DNA from: Chrysaora quinquecirrha
Lineage: Eukaryota; Cnidaria; Scyphozoa; Semaeostomeae; Pelagiidae
NCBI GenBank assembly: GCA_014526335.1
Contig: JACTAT010000048.1
Coordinates: forward strand, 1,233,791-1,297,790
Direction of reading: 5' to 3'
Length of the DNA stretch: 64,000 bases
Part shown: piece by piece, positions 1 through 13,020 of the stretch
Position numbering within the stretch: position 1 is the first letter of the stretch
Layout: every line of letters begins with the position of its first letter
Notes under the pieces: generated by a model
Told to the model about the DNA's origin: nothing
The model's database searches: none
The model's input: only the letters and a program-made list of their open reading frames with translations
Program-made: the position numbers and the translations under genes

Positions 1-3000
1 CCTTTTATAATATCTGAGAACATCCTGCCAAATGGAATCTCTGTTAACAGTGATTTCCTCATAAACACTTTCAATATGTTTGCAATACTTCTTAAAACTG
101 AGGTAAGCGCTGTATGTTTGTTTTCCCATTTAATGGCATCTGATTTGGCATCCATCAATGTGTTTGCGCCTTCTTCTAATGACGTCGATTTACAAAGAGA
201 CTCTCTGACCTTTCCATCTTTAATGTTGGGAAACATCTGCTTTAACTGGGTTTCCCAGCTAGACTTAGAACATGAAACCACAGCTCTGGATGGTGATTGA
301 GCAAGTGAGTCTGATACCAAATATGGTACATGTGGTTGCATGTTCGATTCTTCTTTCTCTTTGGCAAATGAATTTGCAGTAGAAGTTGATGAAGATTGAG
401 ATACAGATGCAGCATCATGAAAATTGATTTCATCTTCTGCTGAAAAGAATAACTCCTCAATTGTACGGGCCTCAAGGTGCAACTTAATTGAGCCCAGCAG
501 AATCTGGAGCTTGCAGTTAGTGCACTCTGTCATCAATGATGAATCTACTTTTGGAATAACTCTCTCTAGTGGTATATGAGATGCACCGGACGAATATATA
601 CCAAAGTTGTGGAGCCAACATTATCTCTGATGCAAGAAACATTATACCCTTGTGACAACATCGGAATCTCCACTAACTGACACTGTCTTCCACCTTTTTA
701 AGCCTTCAATAGATCAATTGCTCCTTTTTGCGAAGAGAGTTTTGGGTATGTATTTTCTAAAGCCTTTATGACACCATTGTGATCTGCATTCATAGAAAGC
801 GTAATTCTCTTCCTTCCCAAACCTGCTTGTTGTAATTCATTCATTTGCTGCACATTTGGTGTGCGATTATCACTTACTTTGGCCAGCAAATAGAAATCGT
901 GGGTCCACATTTCTCTAGCTTACAAATTATGTCTCGCCCTTCTAGACCTCTTGGGAGGGATATGCCGTTGTCCTCCTCTGGACCCTCCTCCTCCCTAACT
1001 TGGAAATGCATTCCTGAAAAATCATCATGAATTTCATAAGGAGTTTGGGCACTTCTTTAAGAGTAAGATGTTTCCTAATTTACCAAAATCGCTGTTGAAC
1101 TTTGCCGACAATAGCTACTTTATCAGCCTTACAATCAATCTCCGGAGGAATTTAGATATTAACCTATTTCACAGCAGATGAGATAGTCATCCTAGAACCA
1201 TCAAATTTTCAGGGTAATTAGTTATAGATATCTGAAACTCAAATCGCATGCAAAAATGTCTCTGGGGAGCATATACAGTTTTTAAGAATTTCCTTCCCTG
1301 GGGAAATGCCTCCTGGCAGCTGAATTTTTTTGTCAGGACAAAACGACAAAATATCAAAATGCTTTAAGGAAAGTACCTACTTTCTGGTTTTCTATTCCAA
1401 ATGAGTGAAAAATAAGCAAGCAAAAAAATTTTGTTTAGTTTGTGTTGTGAGTATACGTAACAACTTTCATACCATTTAAAATAGCGTGTGGTCTAAATTG
1501 TTGCTTGAGTAAAACAATAGAAGAAAGTATAACGTAGTAGATTTATATCGCACCAAATCCTACAGTCCCTTGAAGTATGTTATAACGGGATTATGCTGTA
1601 TATGTATTTTGATTCATCATTTCTGCCCTTTCTATCAGCATCTGCCATATCTGCCATTATTACGAATTTCACTTGGGGATTTAGAAATTTGGACTGAAAA
1701 TGCCATTTTGTTGACGTCATTAATACGTGATTTCTGTAGTTTTTGAGCATCTTATAAATTCGATTATCAAGTCAAAAAGTATACATACTGGTCGTGTAAA
1801 GGGCAAAACCTTACAAAAACGAGGGCAGATAACTCCTAAAAGTAGCGTATGAGGTTCCAAAGATTCCCTAAATTTTTAATGTTATTGTGAAGATTTGCCA
1901 AAGATTTTTACTCTTACTGTAGATGCCGAATTTCTTGGGTTCGAAATAAGCAGGGGGGCTAGGAACAGCATATCAAATCTAATAGGCGCAGGCGGTGGGT
2001 CAAAATAAACAGGTGGGATGAGAATTCGTTTCACAAATTTTGTCAGCAAACTGCTGAGACACAGTGCAAATGGGCGCTAAAGTACTTGTAATCTTAGGTA
2101 GTTGATAGTTTTAACAAAAGTAGATTTAGAGATATAGAGTTTGTTATGAAATTCCGAACCAAGAGGGCACAATAAAATACGTAAATAAGAAATGTCCACA
2201 CCAATATAAAGTTCAATCTTGATAAGCAGGGGTCCTAATAAGAGTGGGGAGTTGAAAATTTTTGAAAAAATAATTAGTGGGGGGGGGGTACAGCCTTCGT
2301 CCTCACACATACAATCGCATTTCATTTTTCAAATGCACATATTTTTATATAAGAAACTCGTTATACGAAACTAAATAAAGATAAATAAGTTTAAAACATC
2401 ATTCAGATAAAATTACTATTGTAGTATTCCAGCTATTATTAGTTATTATGTAATTATGACCCAGACCCCTAATGGATGCAATGTGCGATAGTTCTGTTAT
2501 GTTGATCCAAAATGGCTTCTCATTCTCTCAGTGAGCCTCGAGTAAAATAAGAATATAACAGCTATGTCATCACTGTAGATATCCAAGAAACTTTTAAGAA
2601 ACTTTCAGTACTCAAAATCTGAAAATTTTAAGAAACTTTCAATACTGGGCCAATTTTAGCTTCTTATAAAAAAAAAAAATAAGCAATTTAGCTAGCACTC
2701 CCTTTGAGGGCCTCTCTAATATGGTTTTACGAGTTTGGAGTTTGTTATCAATGGCTTCTTATAAATAAACACGTGTATAAAGTGTTTATCTTAATTTTAA
2801 GTTGCTAAGTTGCAGGGATCATTTATATTTTGTTTCATACCTAAAATTCCTTGCGATATCTTGGTTTGTTAGCTGAGGAGATGATTTTGTACCATCTGTG
2901 CCACTGCCGCTGCCGCTTTCGTGAACTCTTTCTAGTTTTTGAAGTGCGTTTCTCAAAATAGAGGCAACCTCAGAAGCTGTATTTTTTTTCTCCCCCTCCA

Positions 3001-3001
3001 T
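1..3001 (-). pseudogene. G2E3-like HECT-domain E3 ligase pseudogene, copy A (cut by window edge)
   Basis: Exon 1 is 2841-3001 and starts with ATG at 3001. It encodes MEGEKKNTASEVASILRNAL..., then a Ser/Gly-rich stretch, and ends at a GTATGA donor. After a 1.85-kb intron the body exon begins at about 994 with a Gly/Arg-rich stretch, then TWTHDF-type and AGLGRKRITL motifs, ALENTYPKLSS, a CTNC...H finger-like segment, and the start of the HECT N-lobe. The domain order matches the multicopy G2/M-phase E3-ligase-like proteins of cnidarians and fish (family knowledge). Inactivating lesions are a TAA after LLKA, a frameshift before the finger and another before the HECT frame. This copy alone also has a stop (TAA) just before TWTHDF, where the others read TAC. 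The HECT part continues left of the window. Confidence 0.75.
995..2840. other. Intron of the HECT-like gene, no coding signal
   Basis: AT-rich sequence between the GT donor next to 2841 and the AG acceptor at 995-996. The equivalents are 8440-10301 and 15447-17295. I see no long open frame and no clear inverted repeat. A G-run near 2277-2289 differs in length between the three copies, as do T-runs near 1325/8770/15780, which is typical of slippage or sequencing error. The splice phase from exon 1 to exon 2 does not match exactly as read, so the exon 2 border is approximate. Confidence 0.5.
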
Positions 3002-4073
3002 CTTCTCTGCAGCAACACTGAACGGCTTGTCCCAGATAAAATCAGCTTTTTGCCCAGTGCAAAGCAAACACGGAAAAAATCCAGGAGTTCCTCAAGCTTA
3101 AATTATCAAATTTCTTATACTATTTGTGCCTTTATCTTATGAAGAGCCGTTTAAATAAATAGATATACATGTACTAAAAATTTTATTTATATTTCGATAA
3201 ATATATACAAATGTAAACCATTGGCAAATAGCAAATGCAACAGAAAAGAATAATTCACTGATCTTAGACGCAGTTTAAGTTACACCCCAATTTGTTGTTC
3301 GTGTCTGTGGTTTTATATTTTTCTTACAACCAGAAAAAAGAATCAAGTTTCAATTCAAGTTTGTTAAGGAAAAGGAAGTGGCAGATTCTTAGGATTAAGA
3401 GTTGCAATCACTGTGATCGATCATTTTCAAAGGTGCCTGACCCTTTAATCCTTGATCACCTCAACATTGAATTCAGGTAAGATAGAGGACAAAATGCAGT
3501 TCAACATAAGTGATTAAAAAGAAACTATCGATTCAACTCAATCAACTTGTATGTTTTAGCACCACATTGAATCTTTGCCTCCACATTGAAATATCGACTA
3601 AAAAGTTTAGCACAACATTCAATCTTCGGCATTAAATTTAAAATTCAGTGAAAACGTTTTGGTACCACATTGAAATTTTGACACCACATTGAAATATCGA
3701 CTTTTTCCACTATCTAGCTCCATACATATTACCCTAAAGATAGTTAGGTGGACATGAAAATGCTCTAGAAGTTATGTTTAACTGTAAAATTTTACCACGA
3801 GAGCCATGCTTGAAACAGAGTGATAAGATATATCTGCCATGATGTGCCATGCTTCCAGTAGATTTTACCAAAGAGGGAAACGTTAGTGGTGCCGAGAATC
3901 ATTATGTTCCATTCTTGCCTTTTCCTTTTCATATTCAAAGAAATAGCATTGCTGATAAGAATTTTCAGTGAAGCACTGAACAAATCCTTGTTTAACAAGA
4001 ATTCTTCCAAAAGCAGCTTCAGGTAGCGCTAAAAAAACCAGTTTCCAAGTCTGCAAAGCGTAAACAGCTTAAG
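3002..4073. promoter_or_regulatory. Divergent intergenic region between HECT and hAT genes with short motif repeats
   Basis: About 1.07 kb separates the HECT start codon (minus strand) from the first hAT ATG (plus strand). Equivalents lie at 10463-11532 and 17457-18527. It must contain whatever promoters the divergent pair used, but I cannot point to a TATA box with confidence. A cluster at 3557-3702 repeats CCACATTGAA and CCACATTGAAATATCGAC several times with spacing variation, copied in U2 (about 11016-11160) and U3 (about 18013-18157). The sequence just before the ATG can also be read as an in-frame Lys-rich N-terminus of hAT, so the true start may be up to about 50 bp upstream. Confidence 0.4.
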
Positions 4074-5562
4074 ATGGAGGACTTTCTTCCCAAAAAGCAA
4101 ATGATACCTGCTGTGACATTCATGCCAGTTGTTTGTGAAGCAGCATCTTTACAAGTAGCATCTCATATTCCAGATTCTGTTGTCAATAATCTTCCTTCTG
4201 TTGCTAACACATCAGAATCTTCTAACAAGAGAGATATTGGTAACTTGACAGACTCAAATCATAGTTTTCCCACAAATCACACTAGTTGGCATTTTTGTTA
4301 CCAATGGTTTCATAGCTTTCCGTGGCTTCCATACTCTGCTGTTCAAGATGATGCATTTTGTATCAATTGTGTATTTTTTGGTGATAAGAATTGTCCTACA
4401 AGTCTTGATCATCTCTACAATTCAGCGTTTGATAGTTGGCCAAAGGCTACTACAAGGTTTCAATACCATTCAACCAAATCCCAATTTCATAAAAAGACAA
4501 CTTCCGATGCAGTCCAATTTCACTCTCGCATGGAGAATAAAACTACCTCAATCAATATTATGATGAATGAAAAGGTTTCAGAGCAAGTACGCACAAATAG
4601 AGAAAAACTGATCCCAGTTGTTAAGATGGTTATGCTCTGTGGTCGTCAATATATATCACTTCGAGGTCATCGTGATGATGCTGAGTACTGTGAGGTAGAC
4701 TGGAACAACCCAGGCAATAAATCAGTTGTTATTGATAGGTGGGCATGAAATTTTGAAGACATTGGTAAAGGAGGTGAAAGATGCGTGGTATTTTTCAATT
4801 TTGGCTGATGAAGCAGCTGATGTCAGCAATGATGAACAACTTTCTATTTTTGTTCGTTTGTTGACAAAAACAGCAATATTTGTGAGGAGTTTCTGGGTTT
4901 TAGACCCTGTGATGACGGGGAAGCCATTGCCAGAAAAATTACCAGTGCAATCACTGATCTTGGACACTCAGTAGAGAATTGTAGAGGACAAGGCTATGAT
5001 GGCTCTGGAAACATGGCTGGGAAATGTTCAGGTGCTGCAGTTAGGATCCAGAACTCTTATCCAAAGGCACTTTATGTTCACTGTCAGTCGTATGCATTGA
5101 ATTTGTGTGTTGCTTCTGCTTGTGACATTCAGATGGTCAGAAATGTGATGGGACATGTAAGAATTGTATCCCAGTTTTTCAATTCACACCCAAAACGAGT
5201 TCCTCTTCTGACACCGAAAAATCGAATCAATGCTTCTAAAATGCCGTCATAGTCACCTAATTGACGTTTGTCGAACACGATGGCTGGCTAGGATTGATGG
5301 ATTACACGTTTTTGTAGAACTGTTTGGTGCAATTTTAGCTGCCTTTTTAGAGATTAAAGATAACATGGACAGAACATGGAAAACCAAGTCTTGTCGTGAT
5401 GCATCAGGCCTTTATTATCGCACCATTGTATTTCAGTTCATTGTGACGCTTGTTGTTGTTTATCGCTGTTTGAAGGCAACAAGACCTCTCACAAACAGCT
5501 GCAGGCTTCTGATTTCGATGTGGTTTAATCGATTGATAAAGTTTCTCTTCTTTTTGCTATGC
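4074..5562 (+). pseudogene. hAT/ZMYM1-like transposase pseudogene, copy A (3' truncated)
   Basis: It starts MEDFLPKKQMI and has a TTF-type zinc-finger region (SWHFCYQWF...CINCVFFGDKN), then the hAT catalytic core: YFSILADEAADVSN with the first acidic residue, GYDGSGNMAGKCSGAA, LYVHCQSYALNLC, FFNSHPKR and CRTRWLARIDGL. This is the order in ZMYM1/TTF-zinc-finger proteins with hAT dimerisation domains. Frameshifts occur before EEFLGF-type sequence (about 4850) and at AAAATGCCG near 5240. A block of about 106 bp, present in copy C at 19173-19278, is deleted. The frame is cut at the tandem-unit junction, so the C-terminal dimerisation domain is absent. A recombinant DNA-transposase role is known for the family, but this copy cannot be functional as read. 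Confidence 0.85.
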
Positions 5563-6815
5563 CTATGCTAACCAAGCTGATGTTTTGAGAGAAATGATAA
5601 ATCCACTTGCAGAATCCGATTCAAATGGGATTGATATTTACTTAAATATGAAAGCATTGTTACAAACGGTTTAAGGTTTGCATCAAAAATAGCAACCATA
5701 ACCAATAGCAATAATTGGGCGAATAATTTGATGAAAAACTGTTTTAAAGCCAGAATATGTTAGTTTTTTCCACACTGAATTACTTTTTGCCTAAAATCAA
5801 ACAGAACTGATTTACAAATTACTTAAAAGACACTACATTATTACGTGAGTTTGTAAAAAAAAGATGCAAGCAATTTTTAACGCACACTGTCATATCTAAA
5901 TGTACGGACGGATGCAAATAAAATGTTTCCATAATTCACACTTTATAAGCAATTCAGGCCAAATATAGCTAAAGGCAGGACGGATGCAAATAAAATGTTT
6001 CCATAATTCACACTTTATAAGCAATTCAGGCCAAATATAGCTAAAGGCAGATTGGCCAAAGTTAGCGTTGTATAAAAATGTTTTGCTTCTATGTTGCATG
6101 ATAAGTTTCATATTGCACTACTTTGATCAAATGATCGAAAATAGCACCCATAACCAATAGCAATAATTGGGTGAATAATTTCATGAAAAACTGTTTCAAA
6201 GCCAGAATATGTTAGTTTTTTCCACATTGAATTACTTTTTGCCTAAAATCAAACAGAACTGATTTACAAATTTTTTAAAAGACACTACATTATTACGTGA
6301 GTTTGTAAAAAAAGATGCAAGCAATTTTTAACGCACACTGTCATATCTAAATGTACGGACGGATGCAAATAAAATGTTTCCATAATTCACACTTTATAAG
6401 CAATTCAGGCCAAATATAGCTAAAGGCAGATTGGCCAAAGTTAGCGTTGTATAAAAATGTTTTGCTTCTATGTTGCATGATAAGTTTCATATTGCACAAC
6501 TTTGATCAAATGGAATCCCGATGGAATAAAATATTAGACTAGATTCAAAAAATCAATTGCTTATTCTTGTAGCTATACCAGATTCTAAAGTAGAAATTCC
6601 TCACGTAAACTCAATATTTTCGAGTATCAAACTCAAGAATAACGACAACTTATAAATGTTTTCTAAACTAAACAAAACACTATATGAAAATGAAGCAACC
6701 GAATACACTCTTTAATAATAAGAAACAAAGATTTTTTCAGTATGATAAGTTTCCCAATACTTGGAGAATTCGTATTGAAAGTATTTCAACAGTTTCTTAT
6801 GGATAAAAAGTTTAT
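5563..6815. repeat. Unit start: short open frame, then locally duplicated AT-rich DNA
   Basis: Immediately after the junction a 35-codon open stretch reads ANQADVLREMINPL... and ends at a TAA near 5674. I do not recognise it. Two nested duplications follow in U2 only. A block of about 69 bp (ACGGATGCAAATAAAATG...) is present at about 5909-5978 and again at 5979-6047. A larger block starting GCAACCATAACCAATAGC at about 5690 recurs at about 6144, about 454 bp later. U3 has a single version (13021-13822). This accounts for most of the 440-bp length difference between the units. Confidence 0.8.
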
Positions 6816-9800
6816 TTATGCCGAAAAATGATGGAAATTATCTTTGCGTACTTTTAAACCAGTAGCTAATTCCCCAATTTCTTCCCTTCGTGATGCAATC
6901 AGCTCATTGTATACAATTTCATGTATTAGTATATCCTTATTTTGCAATTTGATGGCAGTTGTTGATGGCAAATGACAGGAACTGATTATCTGCCAAAAAA
7001 TATCTGCTTTTTCTGACTGAAAAAGAAGCTTCTGGATGTCCTCTTCTGTACGAGCAATGTCCAGTTCCTCAATGAAGAAATGAATACAATCAGTGGAAGA
7101 GTTCAACGGTATGTGGTGTTTATTGATAAGTGTTCCAATCTGTTCTTTTCCCTGGTCAAATATTGCTGCAACGACAGAAGGAGCCAGTGATGGTATGGCA
7201 TCTATTTGTCCTTCTTGGGTCAATAAATGGATGATTATTAACAACCCAGCAATTCGCATGTAGAAAAGCTTTGTACTGTCTTTTATTGGGACTAAATTGT
7301 CTGGATCTCCTTGAAATGGCCTGTCCTTCACTTCAGACAAGGCAAGGTGAAAGTACTCTGAATGCATCGCACCTCCATCGAGCCCATCTTTGTTTTCAAA
7401 TGTTATTTCCAACGTTTTTTTAAGATCACTGGGATCTTGGGCTTTCCTTTTATAATATCTGAGAACATCCTGCCAAATGGAATCTCTGTTAACAGTGATT
7501 TCCTCATAAACACTTTCAATATGTTTGCGATACTTCTTAAAACTGAGGTAAGCGCTGTATGTTTGTTTTCCCATTTAATGACATCTGATTTGGCATCCAT
7601 CAATGTGTTTGCGCCTTCTTCTAATGACGTCGATTTACAAAGAGACTCTCTGACCTTTCAATCTTTAATGTTGGGAAACATCTGCTTTAACTGGGTTTCC
7701 CAGCTATACTTAGAACATGAAACCACAGCTCTGGATGGTGATTGAGCAAGTGAGTCTGATACCAAATATGGTACATCTGGTTGCATGTTCGATTCTTCTT
7801 TCTCTTTGGCAAATAAATTTGCAGTAGAAGTTGATGAAGATTGAGATACAGATGGAGCATCATGAAAATCGATTTCATCTTCTGCTGAAAAGAATAACTC
7901 CTCAATTGTACGGGCCTCAAGGTGCAACTTAATTGAGCCCAGCAGAATCTGGAGCTTGCAGTTCGTGCACTCTGTCATCAATGATGAATCTACTTTTGGA
8001 ATAACTCTCTCTAGTGGTATATGAGATGCACCGGACGAATATATACCAAAGTTGTGGAGCCAACATTATCTCTGATGCAAGAAACATTATACCCTTGTGA
8101 CAACATCGGAATCTCCACTAACTGACACTGTCTTCCACCTTTTTAAGCCTTCAATAGATCAATTGCTCCTTTTTGCGAAGAGAGTTTCGGGTATGTATTT
8201 TCTAAAGCCTTTATGACACCATTGTGATCTGCATTCATAGAAAGCGTAATTCTCTTCCTTCCCAAACCTGCTTGTTGTAATTCATTCATTTGCTGCACTT
8301 TTGGTGTGCGATTATCACTTACTTTGGCCAGCAAATAGAAATCGTGGGTCCACGTTTCTCTAGCGTACAAATTATGTCTCGCCCTTCTAGGCCTCTTGGG
8401 AGGGATATGCCGTTGTCCTCCTCTGGACCCTCCTCCTCCCTAACTTGGAAATGCATTCCTGAAAAATCATCATGAATTTCATAAGGAGTTCGGGCACTTC
8501 TTTAAGAGTAAGATGTTTCCTAATTTACCAAAATCGCTGTTGAACTTTGCCGACAATAGCTACTTTATCAGCCTTACAATCAATCTCCGGGAGGAATTTA
8601 GATATTAACCTATTTCACAGCAGATGAGATAGTCATCCTAGAACCTCTTCAAATTTTCAGGGTAATTAGTTATAGATATCTGAAACTCAAATCGCGTGCA
8701 AAAATGTCTCTGGGGAGCATATACAATTTTATAAAAATTTCCTTCCCTGGGGAAATGCCTCCTGGCAGCTGAATTTTTTTTTTGTCAGGACAAAACGACA
8801 AAATATCAAAATGCTTTAAGGAAAGTACCTACTTTCTGGTTTTCTATTCCAAATGAGTGAAAAATAAGCAAGCAAAAAAATTTTGTTTAGTTTGTGTTGT
8901 GAGTATACGTAACAACTTTCATACCATTTAAAATAGCGTGTGGTCTAAATTGTTGCTTGAGTAAAACAATAGAAGAAAGTATAACGTAGTAGATTTATAT
9001 TGCACCAAATCCTACAGTCCCTTGAAGTATGTTATAACGGGATTATGCTGTATATGTATTTTGATTCATCATTTCTGCCCTTTCTATCAGCATCTGCCAT
9101 ATCTGCCATTATTACGAATTTCACTTGGGGATTTAGAAATTTGGACTGAAAATGCCATTTTGTTGACGTCATTAATACGTGATTTCTGTAGTTTTTGAGC
9201 ATCTTATAAATTCGATTATCAAGTCAAAAAAGTATACATACTCGTCGTGTGAACGGCAAAAACCTTACAAAAACGAGGGGCAGATAACTCCTAAAAGTAG
9301 CGTATGAGGTTCCAAAGATTCCCTAAATTTTTAATGTTATTGTGAAGATTTGCCAAAGATTTTTACTCTTACTGTAGATGCCGAATTTCTTGGGTTCGAA
9401 ATAAGCAGGGGGGCTAGGAACAGCATATCAAATCTAATAGGCGCAGGCGGTGGGTCAAAATAAACAGGTGGGATGAGAATTCGTTTCACAAATTTTGTCA
9501 GCAAACTGCTGAGACACAGTGCAAATGGGCGCTAAAGTACTTGTAATCTTAGGTAGTTGATAGTTTTAACAAAAGTAGATTTAGAGATATAGAGTTTGTT
9601 ATGAAATTCCGAACCAAGAGGGCACAATAAAATACGTAAATAAGAAATGTCCACACCAATATAAAGTTCAATCTTGATAAGCAGGGGTCCTAATAAGAGT
9701 GGGGAGTTGAAAATTTTTGAAAAAATAATTAGTGGGGGGTACAGCCTTCGTCCTCACACATACAATCGCATTTCATTTTTCAAATGCACATATTTTTATA

Positions 9801-10462
9801 TAAGAAACTCGTTATACGAAACTAAATAAAGATAAATAAGTTTAAAACATCATTCAGATAAAATTACTATTGTAGTATTCCAGCTATTATTAGTTATTAT
9901 GTAATTATGACCCAGACCCCTAATGGATGCAATGTGCGATAGTTCTGTTATGTTGATCCAAAATGGCTTCTCATTCTCTCAGTGAGCCTCGAGTAAAATA
10001 AGAATATAACAGCTATGTCATCACTGTAGATATCCAAGAAACTTTTAAGAAACTTTCAGTACTCAAAATCTGAAAATTTTAAGAAACTTTCAATACTGGG
10101 CCAATTTTTAGCTTCTTATAAAAAAAATAGCTTCTTATAAAAAAAATTTAGCTAGCACTCCCCTTGAGGGGCCTCTCTAATATGGTTTTACGAGTTTGGA
10201 GTTTGTTATCAATGGCTTCTTATAAATAAACACGTGTATAAAGTGTTTATCTTAATTTTAAGTTGCTAAGTTGCAGGGATCATTTATATTTTGTTTCATA
10301 CCTAAAATTCCTTGCGATATCTTGGTTTGTTAGCTGAGGAGATGATTTTGTACCATCTGTGCCACTGTCGCTGCCGCTTTCGTGAACTCTTTCTAGTTTT
10401 TGAAGTGCGTTTCTCAAAATAGAGGCAACCTCAGAAGCTGTATTTTTTTTCTCCCCCTCCAT
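6816..10462 (-). pseudogene. G2E3-like HECT-domain E3 ligase pseudogene, copy B
   Basis: Exon 1 is 10302-10462 and the body exon is about 8439-6816. The final 252-codon frame (7574-6816) holds a HECT N-lobe: FENKDGLDGGAMHSEYF near residue 60, then LFYMRIAGLLIIIHLL, and ends at LKVRKDNFHHFSA. HECT ligases transfer ubiquitin through a cysteine in the C-lobe. No C-lobe and no such cysteine follows the stop, so even an in-frame product would lack the catalytic half. Upstream lesions (TAA after LLKA, a frameshift before the CTNC finger, a frameshift joining the finger frame to the HECT frame) are the same as in copies A and C. They therefore predate the tandem duplication. Confidence 0.78.
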
Positions 10463-11532
10463 CTTCTCTGCAGCAACACTGAACGGCTTGTCCCAGATAA
10501 AATCAGCTTTTGCCCAGTGCAAAGCAAACACGGAAAAATCCAGGAGTTCCTCAAGCTTAAATTATCAAATTTCTTATACTATTTGTGCCTTTATCTTATG
10601 AAGAGCCGTTTAAATAAATAGATATACATGTACTAAAAATTTTATTTATATTTCGATAAATATATACAAATGTAAACCATTGGCAAATAGCAAATGCAAC
10701 AGAAAAGAATATTTCACTGATCTTAGACGCAGTTTAAGTTACACCCCAATTGTTGTTCGTGTCTGTGGTTTTATATTTTTCTTACAACCAGAAAAAAGAA
10801 TCAAGTTTCAATTCAAGTTCGTTAAGGAAAAGGAAGTGGCAGATTCTTAGGATTAAGAGTTGCAATCACTGTGATCGATCATTTTCAAAGGTGCCTGACC
10901 CTTTAATCCTTGATCACCTCAACATTGAATTCAGGTAAGATAGAGGACAAAATGCAGTTCAACATAAGTGATTAAAAAGAAACTATCGATTCAACTCAAT
11001 CAACTTGTATGTTTTAGCACCACATTGAATCTTTGCCTCCACATTGAAATATCGACTAAAAAGTTTAGCACAACATTCAATCTTCGGCATTAAATTTAAA
11101 ATTCAGTGAAAACGTTTTGGTACCACATTGAAATTTTGACACCACATTGAAATATCGACTTTTTTCCACTATCTAGCTCCATACATATTACCCTAAAGAT
11201 AGTTAGGTGGACATGAAAATGCTCTAGAAGTTATGTTTAACTGTAAAATTTTACCACGAGAGCCATGCTTGAAACAGAGTGATAAGATATATCTGCCATG
11301 ATGTGCCATGCTTCCAGTAGATTTTACCAAAGAGGAAACGTTAGTGGTGCCGAGAATCATTATGTTCCATTCTTGCCTTTTCCTTTTCATATTCAAAGAA
11401 ATAGCATTGCTGATAAGAATTTTCAGTGAAGCACTGAACAAATCCTTGTTTAACAAGAATTCTTCCAAAAGCAGCTTCAGGTAGCGCTAAAAAAAACCAG
11501 TTTCCAAGTCTGCAAAGCGTAAACAGCTTAAG

Positions 11533-13020
11533 ATGGAGGACTTTCTTCCCAAAAAGCAAATGATACCTGCTGTGACATTCATGCCAGTTGTTTGTGAAGC
11601 AGCATCTTTACAAGTAGCATCTCATATTCCAGATTCTGTTGTCAATAATCTTCCTTCTGTTGCTAACACATCAGAATCTTCTAACAAGAGAGATATTGGT
11701 AACTTGACAGACTCAAATCATAGTTTTCCCACAAATCACACTAGTTGGCATTTTTGTTACCAATGGTTTCATAGCTTTCCGTGGCTTCCATACTCTGCTG
11801 TTCAAGATGATGCATTTTGTATCAATTGTGTATTTTTTTGGTGATAAGAATTGTCCTACAAGTCTTGATCATCTCTACAATTCAGCGTTTGATAGTTGGC
11901 CAAAGGCTACTACAAGGTTTCAATACCATTCAACCAAATCCCAATTTCATAAAAAGACAACTTCCGATGCAGTCCAATTTCACTCTCGCATGGAGAATAA
12001 AACTACCTCAATCAATATTATGATGAATGAAAAGGTTTCAGAGCAAGTACGCACAAATAGAGAAAACTGATCCCAGTTGTTAAGATGGTTATGCTCTGTG
12101 GTCGTCAATATATATCACTTCGAGGTCATCGTGATGATGCTGAGTACTGTGAGGTAGACTGGAACAACCCAGGCAATAAATCAGTTGTTATTGATAGGTG
12201 GGCATGAAATTTTGAAGACATTGGTAAAGGAGGTGAAAGATGCGTGGTATTTTTCAATTTTGGCTGATGAAGCAGCTGATGTCAGCAATGATGAACAACT
12301 TTCTATTTTTGTTCGTTTGTTGACAAAACAGCAATATTTGTGAGGAGTTTCTGGGTTTTAGACCCTGTGATGACGGGGAAGCCATTGCCAGAAAAATTAC
12401 CAGTGCAATCACTGATCTTGGACACTCAGTAGAGAATTGTAGAGGACAAGGCTATGATGGCTCTGGAAACATGGCTGGGAAATGTTCAGGTGCTGCAGTT
12501 AGGATCCAGAACTCTTATCCAAAGGCACTTTATGTTCACTGTCAGTCGTATGCATTGAATTTGTGTGTTGCTTCTGCTTGTGACATTCAGATGGTCAGAA
12601 ATGTGATGGGACATGTAAGAATTGTATCCCAGTTTTTCAATTCACACCCAAAACGAGTTCCTCTTCTGACACCGAAAAATCGAATCAATGCTTCTAAAAT
12701 GCCGTCATAGTCACCTAATTGACGTTTGTCGAACACGATGGCTGGCTAGGATTGATGGATTACACGTTTTTGTAGAACTGTTTGGTGCAATTTTAGCTGC
12801 CTTTTTAGAGATTAAAGATAACATGGACAGAACATGGAAAACCAAGTCTTGTCGTGATGCATCAGGCCTTTATTATCGCACCATTGTATTTCAGTTCATT
12901 GAGACGCTTGTTGTTGTTTATCGCTGTTTGAAGGCAACAAGACCTCTCACAAACAGCTGCAGGCTTCTGATTTCGATGTGGTTTAATCAATTGATAAAGT
13001 TTCTCTTCTTTTTGCTATGC
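11533..13020 (+). pseudogene. hAT/ZMYM1-like transposase pseudogene, copy B (3' truncated)
   Basis: Same organisation as copy A: TTF-type finger, hAT catalytic core, CRTRWLARIDGL, ending at the unit junction. It shares the 106-bp internal deletion and the AAAATGCCG frameshift with copy A. It adds private single-base changes in homopolymers (an extra T in CVFFW near 11830, one A missing near 12063 and near 12325). These indels sit in T or A runs and may be sequencing errors. The shared deletion shows copies A and B are closer to each other than to copy C. Confidence 0.85.
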
